Shown here: positions 22,954 to 30,937 of the stretch, in pieces
How the letters are laid out: each line of letters opens with the position of its first letter
How positions within the stretch are numbered: the first letter of the stretch is position 1
From: JBAXTU01 sp037130015
GTDB lineage: Bacteria > Patescibacteriota > Patescibacteriia > 2-01-FULL-39-33
Reading direction: 5' to 3'
DNA: 31,748 bases
Assembly: GCA_037130015.1 (NCBI GenBank)
Contig: JBAXTU010000009.1
Coordinates: forward strand, 1 to 31,748
Program-made: the position numbers and the translations under genes
The notes under the pieces: generated by a model
The model's database searches: none
What the model saw: only the letters and a program-made list of their open reading frames with translations
What the model was told of the DNA's origin: nothing

Positions 22954-23014
22954 AGTTTATAAAGTAGAAAGTTTATAAAGTTAGAAAGCTGGTTAGAAAA
23001 ATACTTTATAAACT
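22954..23014. repeat. AT-rich inverted and direct repeats in the rpmI-rplT gap
   Basis: agtttataaagt occurs twice (22954-22965, 22970-22981) and its complement actttataaact once (23003-23014). On the minus strand the transcript could pair the last with either of the first two, giving two alternative 12-bp stems. Confidence 0.65.
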
Positions 23015-23040
23015 TTATGAACTTTCAACTTTTTACTTCG

Positions 23041-23238
23041 TTAGTTGTACGGTAAAAAGCGTCTGATGTTTTTGGCGTCCACTTCAGCAATAGTGCCATC
23101 ACGGCGTTTGTTCCGTTTGGTGTTGCCTGTCTCGCGGGCATTGAAGTGATCTTGACCGGCGGTGCGTTTGATAACCTTTTTATTTTTAGTAATGGTAAAT
23201 CTTTTGGCAACGGCTTTTCTAGTTTTGATTTTCGGCAT
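23041..23238 (-). CDS. rpmI: Large ribosomal subunit protein bL35
   Basis: A 65-residue protein with the bL35 pattern: MPKIKTRKAVAKRF at the start, a strongly basic middle, and NIRRFLPYN at the end. It is a structural protein of the 50S subunit. It lies 26 nt downstream of infC and 118 nt upstream of rplT, the standard gene order. No Shine-Dalgarno is seen. Confidence 0.95.
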   Translation of the reverse strand: MPKIKTRKAVAKRFTITKNKKVIKRTAGQDHFNARETGNTKRNKRRDGTIAEVDAKNIRRFLPYN

Positions 23239-23264
23239 ATTTTTTATTTATTTAATTTGATATT

Positions 23265-23825
23265 TTAGATGGCAATGGCCATTGATAAACGGCCTCCCAT
23301 TTTTTTGACTGGCTGTTCTATTCGTACTTCTTTTTTATTTTCTTTTAATTTTTCAGTGATCATTTTCAACATGGCTTTGATATTGTCTCTGGCCAGATCT
23401 TCATGTTGATTTTCTCTGCCTCGCAGTTGCAGTTCTATGCGCACCTTATCGCCGTCAACAAGAAAGCCGGCCGCTTGATTGGCGCGGAATTCCAAATCAT
23501 GTTGGCTGATGCGGAAAGAAATTTTGACCGTTTTTGTTTCAATGGTTTTGGTTTTGCTTTTTTGTTTGCGTTCAGCTTTTTCTTTTTGATATTTATAACT
23601 GCCATAATCCATGAATTTGCAAATCGGCGGTACGGCTTTGGGTGAAACTTCAATGAGATCAAAACCACGCTCTCTGGCCTCAGCGAGCGCTTGTTCTTTT
23701 TTCATGACTCCCAAGTTTTCTCCGTTCTCATCAATAATCATAACTTCCGGAGCGAATATTTTTTCATTAACTCGGAATTCTTTGATGCCGGTTGGTTGTT
23801 GGTAGCCTCTGAATGATTTTCTCAT
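23265..23825 (-). CDS. infC: Translation initiation factor IF-3
   Basis: A 186-residue protein when started at the ATG at 23825. The IF-3 N domain (EFRVNEKIFAPEVMIIDENG, about 16-35), the Lys-rich linker (KEKAERKQKSKTKT) and the C domain (TVKISFRISQHDLEFRANQA, then GGRLSMAIAI) are all present. IF-3 keeps the 30S subunit free and checks initiator-tRNA/start-codon pairing. A longer frame begins with TTG at 23900 but would run through the tmRNA 3' end, so it is rejected. The start is ATG, not the rare AUU of enterobacterial infC, so that type of autoregulation is not expected. It begins 28 nt after the tmRNA. Confidence 0.95.
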   Translation of the reverse strand: MRKSFRGYQQPTGIKEFRVNEKIFAPEVMIIDENGENLGVMKKEQALAEARERGFDLIEVSPKAVPPICKFMDYGSYKYQKEKAERKQKSKTKTIETKTVKISFRISQHDLEFRANQAAGFLVDGDKVRIELQLRGRENQHEDLARDNIKAMLKMITEKLKENKKEVRIEQPVKKMGGRLSMAIAI

Positions 23826-23853
23826 TAAAGTTTTTTGGTTATTTGTTTTTTTG

Positions 23854-24239
23854 TGGAGATGAGGAGTAATGAACTCCTGTCTAGAAATAATGACTGGCAA
23901 TTAGTTTACAAGCTTTGGCTTTTTTATTTTGTTTGTCGGCAATGATCTATAAAAAAAGCAAAAAAATCATCGCTCTGCCCAAAAGGTTTAGGGCTGATCA
24001 TTTGAGCGCTAATCAGTCCGAGCCAGATGGTTATAACACCGCTGACTGCCTATCTGACGTTAGCAGGACGATGGTTGTCGTTTTTAGGCGGCAACTGGAG
24101 CAAAAGCTAAGCCGCTAAAAGCGGTTTTCACTTTGGCCAATAAGTTGTTTACACTTATTATTTGGTAATTTTTTTACGAGTAATCACCAAGCTCGGCTTG
24201 CCAAAAGCCGACTTATTCCTGTCGAAGCAAAACATCCCC
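23854..24239 (-). ncRNA. ssrA: Transfer-messenger RNA (tmRNA)
   Basis: A 386-nt gene identified by structure. The acceptor strands GGGGATG (5', 24239-24233) and CATCTCC (3') pair, with a discriminator A at 23854 and no encoded CCA. The 5' end carries the conserved TTTGCTTCGACAGG block, and the 3' end a T-arm AGGAG/CTCCT. The tag frame runs from resume codon GCC (24137-24135) to TAA (24086-24084) and encodes AKVKTAFSGLAFAPVAA, a 17-residue tag ending in the hydrophobic Ala-Ala expected of a protease degron. tmRNA rescues stalled ribosomes together with SmpB, whose gene lies 4 nt upstream. The T-loop reads TTCATTA, departing from the TTCRANY consensus at the A58 position. Confidence 0.92.
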
Positions 24240-24243
24240 ATAA

Positions 24244-24693
24244 TTAATTTTTCAAAGTCCGCTGGATTTCTCTATTCGCCTCTCGTTTTTTAATGGTTTC
24301 TCGCTTGTCTATCTTGCTTTTGCCTTGTCCGAGAGCGATAGTGACTTTTACTAGTCTCTTATTAGTATATACATTTATGGGTATAATTGTCAAGCCTTTT
24401 TGCTTGCCTTTGCCTAGCAGGGAATCAATTTCTTTTTTGTGCAATAGCAGTTTTCGGCGGTGATCTGGCAAATAGTCTACTTGGGCGTTTTTGGCCGGTA
24501 GATATGGTGATATATGCGCCCCCACTAGCCAAGCCTCGCCATTATGGTCAATAGAGACATAACTGCCCTTCAGACTTATCTGCCCTTTTTTGACTGACTT
24601 TACTTCCGGACCTGACAAAACCAGCCCGGCTTCAAATTGATCCAGAATTTTATAATTGAAGGTTGCGTCCTTATTGTTGATAATTAGCTTCAT
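24244..24693 (-). CDS. smpB: SsrA-binding protein SmpB
   Basis: A 149-residue protein with the SmpB signatures NKDATFNYKILDQFEAGLVL, SGPEVKSVK, the central LLLHKKEIDSLLGK block, and a basic C-terminal tail (DKRETIKKREANREIQRTL) that reaches into the ribosomal A site. It binds tmRNA and delivers it to stalled ribosomes. The gene ends 4 nt before the tmRNA 5' end on the same strand, so both partners may be cut from one transcript. Its promoter region is shared with the divergent permease gene. Confidence 0.96.
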   Translation of the reverse strand: MKLIINNKDATFNYKILDQFEAGLVLSGPEVKSVKKGQISLKGSYVSIDHNGEAWLVGAHISPYLPAKNAQVDYLPDHRRKLLLHKKEIDSLLGKGKQKGLTIIPINVYTNKRLVKVTIALGQGKSKIDKRETIKKREANREIQRTLKN

Positions 24694-24700
24694 AATTTTA

Positions 24701-24729
24701 TTGACACCAGTTCTCTCAAATAGTATAAT
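24701..24729 (+). promoter_or_regulatory. Consensus sigma-70 promoter of the permease gene
   Basis: TTGACA (24701-24706), 17-nt spacer, TATAAT (24724-24729), start codon 34 nt downstream. It begins only 8 nt from the divergent smpB start. Confidence 0.85.
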
Positions 24730-24763
24730 TTAGTTGAATAAATTATAAACAAAATAATCATTT

Positions 24764-25795
24764 ATGGCCAGCACTGACAACAAAAGAGTATTAATAGATA
24801 TTTCTACTCTCACCTTAATAAAAGTTTTATTAATCATCGTGGCGGCGTTTTTTCTGTTTTATATCCGCGATATTGTGTTGATTGTTTTTGTGGCGCTTAT
24901 TTTATCTTCGGCTTTTGATCCTATAGTTAATTGGTTGCAAAAAAAAGGTGTGCCCAGATCACTAGGTATCGGCCTTATTTATTTATCAATGATTGTTATC
25001 GTCGGATCTTCCACCTATTTAATCATTCCACCGCTTATCATTGAAATCAATCAGCTCTCCAAAGATTTTCCAATGTATTGGGAAAAATTAAATGGCGGTT
25101 GGCAATTTGTCCAAGCCTATTCCAATGGCGCTAATATTCAAGATTACATTTCAACCATTGAAAGTAATTTGAGCGGAGCCTTAAGTGGCGTATTTAGTAC
25201 GGTCTCTTCGTTTTTTGGCGGTGTTATTTCTTTTATCGTTATTATGATGATTACTTTTTATATGACCATTGAAGAACAGTCATTAAAAAGGGTCATCCGT
25301 TCTATGGTGCCGGACAAATATCAGCCTTACACCATGCAACTCATAAATCGCATGCAGGAAAAAATCGGTTTGTGGCTCAGGGGCCAAATTATTTTGTCAG
25401 TGATTATCTTTTTATTGGCTTGGCTTGGTCTTAGTGTTTTAGGAGTAAAATACGCCTTGGTGCTGGCTTTGTTTGTCGGTGTCACCGAAATCATCCCTTA
25501 TTTGGGAGCTATTGCCGGCGCAGTACCGGCTGTGCTTATTGCTTTTACGCAATCAACGACTTTGGGACTCTGGACAATTTTCTTGTATCTGCTTATTCAT
25601 CAATCGGAAAACCATATTCTAGTGCCACAAGTAATGAAAAAAACTGTTGGTCTCAATCCGATAGTGGTTATTGTGGTTATTCTTATCGGTGCGCAAGTAG
25701 CTGGGCTTTGGGGTGTGCTCTTGTCTGTGCCTGTGACGACAGCACTAAGTGTTTTAATAGAAGATCTGTGGGAAATCAAAAAAGAAGAAGCATAA
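24764..25795 (+). CDS. AI-2E/PerM family permease
   Basis: A 343-residue integral membrane protein with about eight hydrophobic segments. The family pattern is clear: FYIRDIVLIVFVALILSSAF near the N-terminus, then WLQKKGVPRSLGIGL, the central FYMTIEEQSLKRVIRSMVP, and the C-terminal ITEIIPYLG-type (GVTEIIPYLGAIAGAVPA), NHILVPQVMKKTVGLNP and WGVLLSVPVTTAL blocks. Members are thought to export small molecules or act as ion antiporters; the name from autoinducer-2 export is not a safe guide here. It has a consensus promoter and is transcribed divergently from smpB. Confidence 0.92.
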   Translation: MASTDNKRVLIDISTLTLIKVLLIIVAAFFLFYIRDIVLIVFVALILSSAFDPIVNWLQKKGVPRSLGIGLIYLSMIVIVGSSTYLIIPPLIIEINQLSKDFPMYWEKLNGGWQFVQAYSNGANIQDYISTIESNLSGALSGVFSTVSSFFGGVISFIVIMMITFYMTIEEQSLKRVIRSMVPDKYQPYTMQLINRMQEKIGLWLRGQIILSVIIFLLAWLGLSVLGVKYALVLALFVGVTEIIPYLGAIAGAVPAVLIAFTQSTTLGLWTIFLYLLIHQSENHILVPQVMKKTVGLNPIVVIVVILIGAQVAGLWGVLLSVPVTTALSVLIEDLWEIKKEEA

Positions 25796-25801
25796 ATTTG
25801 T

Positions 25802-25830
25802 TTGTTGAATAATTTTAATTTTGTTATAAT
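25802..25830 (+). promoter_or_regulatory. Promoter of the 191-residue membrane protein gene
   Basis: TTGTTG (25802-25807), 17-nt spacer, TATAAT (25825-25830) preceded by TG. A GGGAG ribosome site (25883-25887) lies 8 nt before the ATG. Confidence 0.65.
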
Positions 25831-25895
25831 CATCAATACATATTTTAATAAATAATGAGGCGAAAAAAAATCGCACTCAATAGGGAGATAAAAAA

Positions 25896-26471
25896 ATGGC
25901 GTACAAGAGAACAACTAGATTCCAATCGGACGATCCGATGATGGAAAATGAAGATCAACCATATCGCCAAAGTCGAGGCGGTCAAGGCACAATGATAATT
26001 GTTGCTATTTTGGTGGTGATTGTGGTTTTGGCAGGTGGCTGGTTTTTAATGAGCAAATTCACTTCAGTCAATTTGCCAGGCTCATCTTTGGTTTCTGGAG
26101 GTAGTGATTGGCAGGCAATTTTTTTGACCAATGGCCAGGTGTATTTTGGCAAAGTCAAAGGCATGAATGACAAGACTGTGATTTTGGCAGATATTTATTA
26201 TTTGCAAGTTGTGAATAAGCCGTTGCAAAGCACTCAAGAAGGCACGGCAGCTACCAATCAACAGCAAGAATTGACATTAATAAAATTAGGCAATGAGCTT
26301 CATGGTCCGGTTGATGAAATGAATATCAATCGTGATCAGGTTTTATTAACTGAAAAATTGAAAAAAGATTCGCGCGTGGTTCAAGCTATTAATAACTATG
26401 TCACCCAGCAGAAAAATGGGACAACTGAGGGTCAGCCAGGAACTGTTCCGGCCGGCACTGTGCAACAATAA
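25896..26471 (+). CDS. Conserved CPR-type membrane protein, unknown function
   Basis: A 191-residue protein: a polar, Asp/Arg/Gln-rich N-terminus (1-31), one membrane helix (about 32-54, MIIVAILVVIVVLAGGWFL), then a soluble outer domain with SDWQAIFLTNGQVYFGKVKG and ADIYYLQVV, and a low-complexity Gln/Thr/Pro tail. The FLTNGQVYFGK segment is a pattern I associate with hypothetical proteins of Parcubacteria; no function is known to me. The promoter and GGGAG site fix the start, and a strong terminator (26488-26518) follows. Confidence 0.65.
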   Translation: MAYKRTTRFQSDDPMMENEDQPYRQSRGGQGTMIIVAILVVIVVLAGGWFLMSKFTSVNLPGSSLVSGGSDWQAIFLTNGQVYFGKVKGMNDKTVILADIYYLQVVNKPLQSTQEGTAATNQQQELTLIKLGNELHGPVDEMNINRDQVLLTEKLKKDSRVVQAINNYVTQQKNGTTEGQPGTVPAGTVQQ

Positions 26472-26487
26472 GATTAAGAAAATTTTT

Positions 26488-26518
26488 AACCCCGCCCCTT
26501 GCTAGGAGCGGGGTTTTT
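26488..26518 (+). terminator. GC-rich hairpin terminator
   Basis: Stem AACCCCGC/GCGGGGTT with a 12-nt loop and five T after it. Confidence 0.85.
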
Positions 26519-26555
26519 GTTTGCTCAAAAAAGTGTGGTGAAAAAATTTGATTTT

Positions 26556-26564
26556 TGCTATAAT
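26556..26564 (+). promoter_or_regulatory. Extended -10 promoter of the small HTH gene
   Basis: TGCTATAAT at 26556-26564, start codon at 26581, about 10 nt after the expected transcription start. Confidence 0.5.
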
Positions 26565-26580
26565 TAAAGCAACAAAATTT

Positions 26581-26859
26581 ATGCGTAAAAAAGCTAAACA
26601 AGAATTTTTTTTAGATAGTGATGGCAATAAATATTTTTTATTGTCAGAAATTGCTATGCTTGGTAAATACAGTTTGGATTATCTGCATTCAGTCGCCAAA
26701 AAAGGCCATTTGAAATCTTTTAAAATTGGTGAAGACTGGTTTACGAAGCATTCGTGGCTGGAAGAATTTGAAGATGGTGTTCGCAATGCTATTGATGGAG
26801 AAATTGAAAAACAAAAGCATAATTTTAAGCATTTTCAAAAATGGGTAAAACATTTATAG
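26581..26859 (+). CDS. Small helix-turn-helix protein (excisionase/MerR-like)
   Basis: A 92-residue protein from the ATG at 26581; a TTG-started longer frame would include the promoter and is rejected. Residues about 18-65 (FLLSEIAMLGKYSLDYLHSV, then KKGHLKSFKIGEDWFTKHSW) match the pattern of excisionase-type winged HTH domains: helix, turn, recognition helix, then GxL-x3-KIG-x2-W. A Lys/His-rich helix closes the protein. It probably binds DNA as a small regulator. It lies 72 nt upstream of glyQS and may be co-transcribed with it, since no terminator separates them. Confidence 0.6.
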   Translation: MRKKAKQEFFLDSDGNKYFLLSEIAMLGKYSLDYLHSVAKKGHLKSFKIGEDWFTKHSWLEEFEDGVRNAIDGEIEKQKHNFKHFQKWVKHL

Positions 26860-26931
26860 TCTATATTTTTAATGCTTGCCAAGATGATGTTTTTGGGGGT
26901 AAGATAGGAAGGTAAAAATAATCTTTAATTT

Positions 26932-28311
26932 ATGTCAAAACAATCAGAAAAAAATGAAGCCATGGAGAAAATAGTATCCTTGTGCAAACGTCGTGGTTTT
27001 GTGTTTCCAGCTTGTGAAATTTATGGCGGTTTTGCCAACGCTTATTCCTATGGGCCATATGGCGCGGAACTAAAAAATAATATCAAACGATTGTGGTGGA
27101 AAAAATTTATTGATGACCGACAAGATATGGTAGGACTGGACGGGCCTATTTTGCTCCATCCCAAGCTTTGGGAGGCAAGTGGTCATTTGACTGGTTTTAA
27201 TGACGCTATGGTGGATTGTAGGGCTTGTAAAAGGCGCTACAGAGCTGATCATTTGGTGAGTGAGGCGACTGGGCAGGATTTGGAGGGTGATTTGTCGGCC
27301 ATGACCAAGATTATTCAAGAAACAATAAAATGTCCGAATTGTGGCAAACAAGATTGGACAGAAGCTAGACTGCTCAATATGATGTTCAAGACAGAGATGA
27401 ATGGTATTGATGAACCAATATATCTAAGGCCGGAAACTGCTGGTGCGATTTTTGCTGATTTTAAAAATGTAGTGGATTCTTGCCGTGTCAAAGTGCCTTT
27501 TGGTATTGGTCAAATCGGTAAAGCTTTTAGAAATGAAATCGTGGCCAGAAATTTTATTTTTCGCGTGCGTGAATTTGAACAAATGGAAATTGAATATTTT
27601 ATTTCACCAGATACTGAGTGGGAGCCAATGTTTGATAATTGGTTGGAAGCTCAGGAAGAATTTGCTCGTGAGCTTGGCGCCAAACCAGAAGATTTAAAAC
27701 GTTATGAGCACCCAAAGGAAAAGTTATCGCATTATTCTCGTAAGACCGTAGATATTGAATATAATTTTCCTTTTGGTTTTTCTGAATTATTCGGCTTGGC
27801 TCATCGTGGAGATTTTGATTTGTCTCAACATCAAAAATTTTCTGGAACCAATTTGGAATACACGGACTCTCAGACTAGTAAAAAATATTTGCCACATGTG
27901 TTGGAGCCCACTTTTGGTGTTGATCGGGCAATTCTTGTGGCTTTGTCATCTGCCTATACCGAAGAAGATTTGGGTGAAGGTGATTCTCGTGTGGTTTTGA
28001 AATTTCCGCCACGTATTGCGCCAGTCAAGGTAGCTGTTTTTCCACTGCTTAAAAATAAACCTGAACTCGTGGCCAAGGCCAAAGAAATTTTTGACACTTT
28101 GCGATCAGAATTTAAATGCGAATTTGATGACAATGGCAATGTGGGCAAACGCTATCGTCGCCAAGACGAAATCGGCACGCCATTTTGTGTGACGGTTGAT
28201 TTTGATTCTCTTGAAGACGGAGCTGTCACGGTGCGTGACAGAGACACTATGAAGCAGGAGAGAATTCAAATCGCAGAATTGGTAAATTATTTTAAAGAGA
28301 AATTAAATTAA
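26932..28311 (+). CDS. glyQS: Glycine--tRNA ligase, alpha2 type
   Basis: A 459-residue class II synthetase of the single-chain dimeric type. Motif 1 region YSYGPYGAELKNNIKRLWW, motif 2 FRNEIVARNFIFRVREFEQM (about 199-218) and motif 3 EPTFGVDRAI (about 324-333) are present. A zinc-ribbon insertion carries CRACK (about 95-99) and CPNCG (about 134-138). The C-terminal anticodon-binding domain starts near 355 (PVKVAVFPL). It charges tRNA-Gly. The single-chain form differs from the alpha/beta enzyme of many bacteria. The 72-nt upstream gap is too short for a T-box and contains none. The next gene, an M16 peptidase, starts 9 nt downstream. Confidence 0.95.
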   Translation: MSKQSEKNEAMEKIVSLCKRRGFVFPACEIYGGFANAYSYGPYGAELKNNIKRLWWKKFIDDRQDMVGLDGPILLHPKLWEASGHLTGFNDAMVDCRACKRRYRADHLVSEATGQDLEGDLSAMTKIIQETIKCPNCGKQDWTEARLLNMMFKTEMNGIDEPIYLRPETAGAIFADFKNVVDSCRVKVPFGIGQIGKAFRNEIVARNFIFRVREFEQMEIEYFISPDTEWEPMFDNWLEAQEEFARELGAKPEDLKRYEHPKEKLSHYSRKTVDIEYNFPFGFSELFGLAHRGDFDLSQHQKFSGTNLEYTDSQTSKKYLPHVLEPTFGVDRAILVALSSAYTEEDLGEGDSRVVLKFPPRIAPVKVAVFPLLKNKPELVAKAKEIFDTLRSEFKCEFDDNGNVGKRYRRQDEIGTPFCVTVDFDSLEDGAVTVRDRDTMKQERIQIAELVNYFKEKLN

Positions 28312-28320
28312 ATATTTTCC

Positions 28321-29583
28321 ATGTATCAAAAAACCAAATTAAAAAATGGCATCAGATTAATTTCTGCTCCCATTAAAGAAACCAAGACAGCTGATTTGCT
28401 GGTGTTGGTTAAAGTTGGCTCGCGTCAAGAAACAAAAAGTATTAGTGGCATTTCACATTTTATTGAACATCTAATGTTTAAAGGTACGACCAGGCGACCA
28501 AACACTCTTTCACTTTCCAAAGAGCTTGACGGCATTGGCGCCGAATATAACGCTTTTACAGGCAAGGATTTTACAGGTTATTATATTAAGGCGGATACGC
28601 GTCATTTATCGTTGGCTATTGATGTGCTTTCTGATATGTTGCTTCATTCCAAATTTGATAATGAAGAATTGGAGCGTGAAAAAGGCGTGATTGTAGAAGA
28701 AATAAATATGTATGAGGATAATCCACTTATGTATGTTGACAGTCTGTTAGAACAATTGATTTATGGTAGTAATGATCCGCTTGGTCGCATGATTGCCGGC
28801 AGTCGCGAATCAGTCAAAGGCATTAAACAAAAAAATATTCTTGATTATAAAAATAATTTTTATAACGGCAAAAATACTGTGATTGCGCTTTCCGGCGCAT
28901 ATCAGAAAAGCCACTTAAAAGAAATTGAAAAGAAATTTAATTTTGTCGCTGGTCAGGGAGAGAGTAAAATTCAAAAATTAACCATTAATCAAAAACAACC
29001 ACAGTTCAAAGTGCATTTCAAAGAGACCGAACAGGTGCAAGTGGCTTTGGGTTTTCCTTCATACGCCTATACCAATCCTAAAATTTTTGCTCTGCAACTC
29101 ATGTCCATTATTTTGGGTGGTAATATGAGCTCGCGTTTGTTTGTGGAAGTGAGAGAACGCAATGGTTTGGCTTATTTCGTGCGAAGCAGTGTTAATACTT
29201 ATCAGGATACTGGCAATTTAACCATTCAAGCCGGATTGGATAAATCACGCATTGAACAGGCTGTGAAATTGATTTTATCAGAACTTAAAAAAATAAAAGA
29301 AGGTGGGGTCAACACTGAAGAACTGCAACGATCAAAAGATTATTTGGCAGGACGCCTAGCCATTGACTGGGAAGACAGCTCATATGTGTCGCAATTTTAT
29401 GCCAGCCAGGAATTATTTTTGAAAAAAATTCTGACACCGGAAGAAAGGCTGAAAAAAATAATGAGTGTCACTCAAAAACAAATTAAAGAAGTGGCCGGTG
29501 AAATTTTTGATTTTAATCGTTTGAATTTGGCGGTCATTGGTCCATTTAAAGATGATAAAATTTTTAGAAAAATAATTCAATAA
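28321..29583 (+). CDS. M16 family zinc peptidase
   Basis: A 420-residue protein of the pitrilysin/processing-peptidase family. The inverted zinc motif HxxEH is at 46-50 (HFIEH) with the downstream Glu in VIVEEINMYEDNP (about 119-131). The C-terminal half has the Arg/Tyr substrate-binding motif (RNGLAYFVRSSVNTY). The length matches the single-chain bacterial forms that dimerise into a closed chamber and degrade or trim peptides. There is no signal peptide, so it acts in the cytoplasm. It starts 9 nt after glyQS and is followed 9 nt later by the glycosyltransferase gene, so the three form one operon. Confidence 0.93.
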   Translation: MYQKTKLKNGIRLISAPIKETKTADLLVLVKVGSRQETKSISGISHFIEHLMFKGTTRRPNTLSLSKELDGIGAEYNAFTGKDFTGYYIKADTRHLSLAIDVLSDMLLHSKFDNEELEREKGVIVEEINMYEDNPLMYVDSLLEQLIYGSNDPLGRMIAGSRESVKGIKQKNILDYKNNFYNGKNTVIALSGAYQKSHLKEIEKKFNFVAGQGESKIQKLTINQKQPQFKVHFKETEQVQVALGFPSYAYTNPKIFALQLMSIILGGNMSSRLFVEVRERNGLAYFVRSSVNTYQDTGNLTIQAGLDKSRIEQAVKLILSELKKIKEGGVNTEELQRSKDYLAGRLAIDWEDSSYVSQFYASQELFLKKILTPEERLKKIMSVTQKQIKEVAGEIFDFNRLNLAVIGPFKDDKIFRKIIQ

Positions 29584-29592
29584 AATTATTCT

Positions 29593-30879
29593 ATGCGTAT
29601 TGGTATTGATTGTCGGACAATTTTAAACACTCAAGGCGGAGAAGTGGCCGGAGTCGGCCATTACACTTATTTTTTGTTGAAAAATATATTGGAAATAGAT
29701 AAAAATAATAAGTATATTTTATTTTTTGATGATCGCTATAAAGACACTGATTGGTTGAAAAAATATCAAAATGTGGAAATTAATTTTTTTCCTTTTTATC
29801 AATATAAAAAGTATTTACCTTTCGCTTATTCGCAAATGCTCATCAGTGGACTTTTAAATCAAAAAAAATTGGATGTTTTTCATGCCGTGGCCAATACTAT
29901 TCCGCTTTTTTATACTAAGCCGTCAATTGTGACTATTCATGATTTGGCTATTTATAAATATCCTGAATTTTTTCCTACAACTCTGCTCAATCGCCAGACC
30001 TTTGCCACCAAAACTTTGGTGCCCAAGTCTATCGCCAAGGCATCAAAAATTATTGCTGTTTCCAAAAATACCAAGTCAGACATTATTGAAGAATTTGGTA
30101 TTCCCGCCAACAAAATAGAAGTGGTGTATGAGGGTTTTGAAGGATTTAATAAAAGCTGTTCTGATCCGATTTATTTTGAAAGAATAAAAAATAAATATGG
30201 TGTTAGTGACAAGTATATTTTGTTCTTGGGCACGGTTGAGCCTAGAAAAAATATTCCTGCTTTGGTTCGCGCTTTTAGAAATTTAAAGCTTCTTCATGAT
30301 TCACCCATAGCTGATTATCAATTAATAATCGCTGGCGGGCGTGGTTGGAAAGATGAAGGTATTTATACGGCTATTGCCGATGCCAATGCCAGTTTAATTG
30401 GCGTTAACAAACAACGAAGCGGTCATGAGCGCCGTGGTGGTTTGGACAAGAGAAGCGAAAAAGAAAAAGCTCAGTTGGGTGAACGTCGCCAAGGGCAAGA
30501 AAGAAGACAAAATCAGCCAGTCAAATATATCGGTTATGTGGAGAGCGAAGAAAAAATTTGTTTGCTTCGCCAAGCCAGTTGTTTTGTGTTTCCTAGTTTG
30601 TATGAGGGTTTTGGTTTGCCGGTTTTAGAGGCTATGGCCAGTGGCACGCCAGTCATTGTGAGTAATGCCGGTTCTTTACCGGAATTAGTCGGAGAAAATG
30701 CCGGCTTGATCGTGTCGCCAAATAAAGAAAACGAAATTGCCGATGCTATTACTCAAATCGTCACGGATAGTGGCCTAAGGGAATCACTGGTGCAAAATGC
30801 TCTAAAACGAGCTCATGATTTTTCTTGGCGGGAATGCGCGCTGAGGACGATCGCTGTTTATGAAGGGGTGAAAAAATAA
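29593..30879 (+). CDS. GT4 family glycosyltransferase with charged insertion
   Basis: A 428-residue GT-B fold glycosyltransferase. The N domain (IGIDCRTILNTQGGEVAGVG) and the C domain with LFLGTVEPRKNI (about 212-223), IIAGGRGWKDE and FPSLYEGFGLPVLEAMASG (about 335-353, with the family's EGFGLPVLEA donor-binding motif) are typical of WbnH/mannosyltransferase-like GT4 enzymes. Between GGRGW and YIGYV there is an extra Arg/Glu/Lys-rich segment (about residues 268-308, with repeated ERR/HERR elements) where relatives normally have a short loop. It should transfer a nucleotide-sugar residue to a lipid or polysaccharide at the inner membrane face. It is the last gene of the glyQS operon and is followed by a bidirectional terminator. 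Confidence 0.88.
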   Translation: MRIGIDCRTILNTQGGEVAGVGHYTYFLLKNILEIDKNNKYILFFDDRYKDTDWLKKYQNVEINFFPFYQYKKYLPFAYSQMLISGLLNQKKLDVFHAVANTIPLFYTKPSIVTIHDLAIYKYPEFFPTTLLNRQTFATKTLVPKSIAKASKIIAVSKNTKSDIIEEFGIPANKIEVVYEGFEGFNKSCSDPIYFERIKNKYGVSDKYILFLGTVEPRKNIPALVRAFRNLKLLHDSPIADYQLIIAGGRGWKDEGIYTAIADANASLIGVNKQRSGHERRGGLDKRSEKEKAQLGERRQGQERRQNQPVKYIGYVESEEKICLLRQASCFVFPSLYEGFGLPVLEAMASGTPVIVSNAGSLPELVGENAGLIVSPNKENEIADAITQIVTDSGLRESLVQNALKRAHDFSWRECALRTIAVYEGVKK

Positions 30880-30897
30880 GATAACTTTTTTGTAATT

Positions 30898-30927
30898 AAA
30901 AAAACGGCTTAGTCGCCGTTTTTTTTG
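30898..30927. terminator. Bidirectional hairpin terminator
   Basis: Stem AAAACGGC/GCCGTTTT with a short loop, A-run and T-run on either side, between convergent genes. Confidence 0.82.
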
Positions 30928-30937
30928 TTTTTGTTTT

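Noticed and set aside
23826..23900. Longer N-terminus for IF-3 starting with TTG at 23900
   Set aside because: It would be read from the tmRNA 3' end (T-arm and acceptor), and the standard IF-3 sequence begins at the ATG at 23825.
26860..26931. T-box leader for glyQS
   Set aside because: The gap is only 72 nt and has no specifier stem, T-box sequence or terminator.
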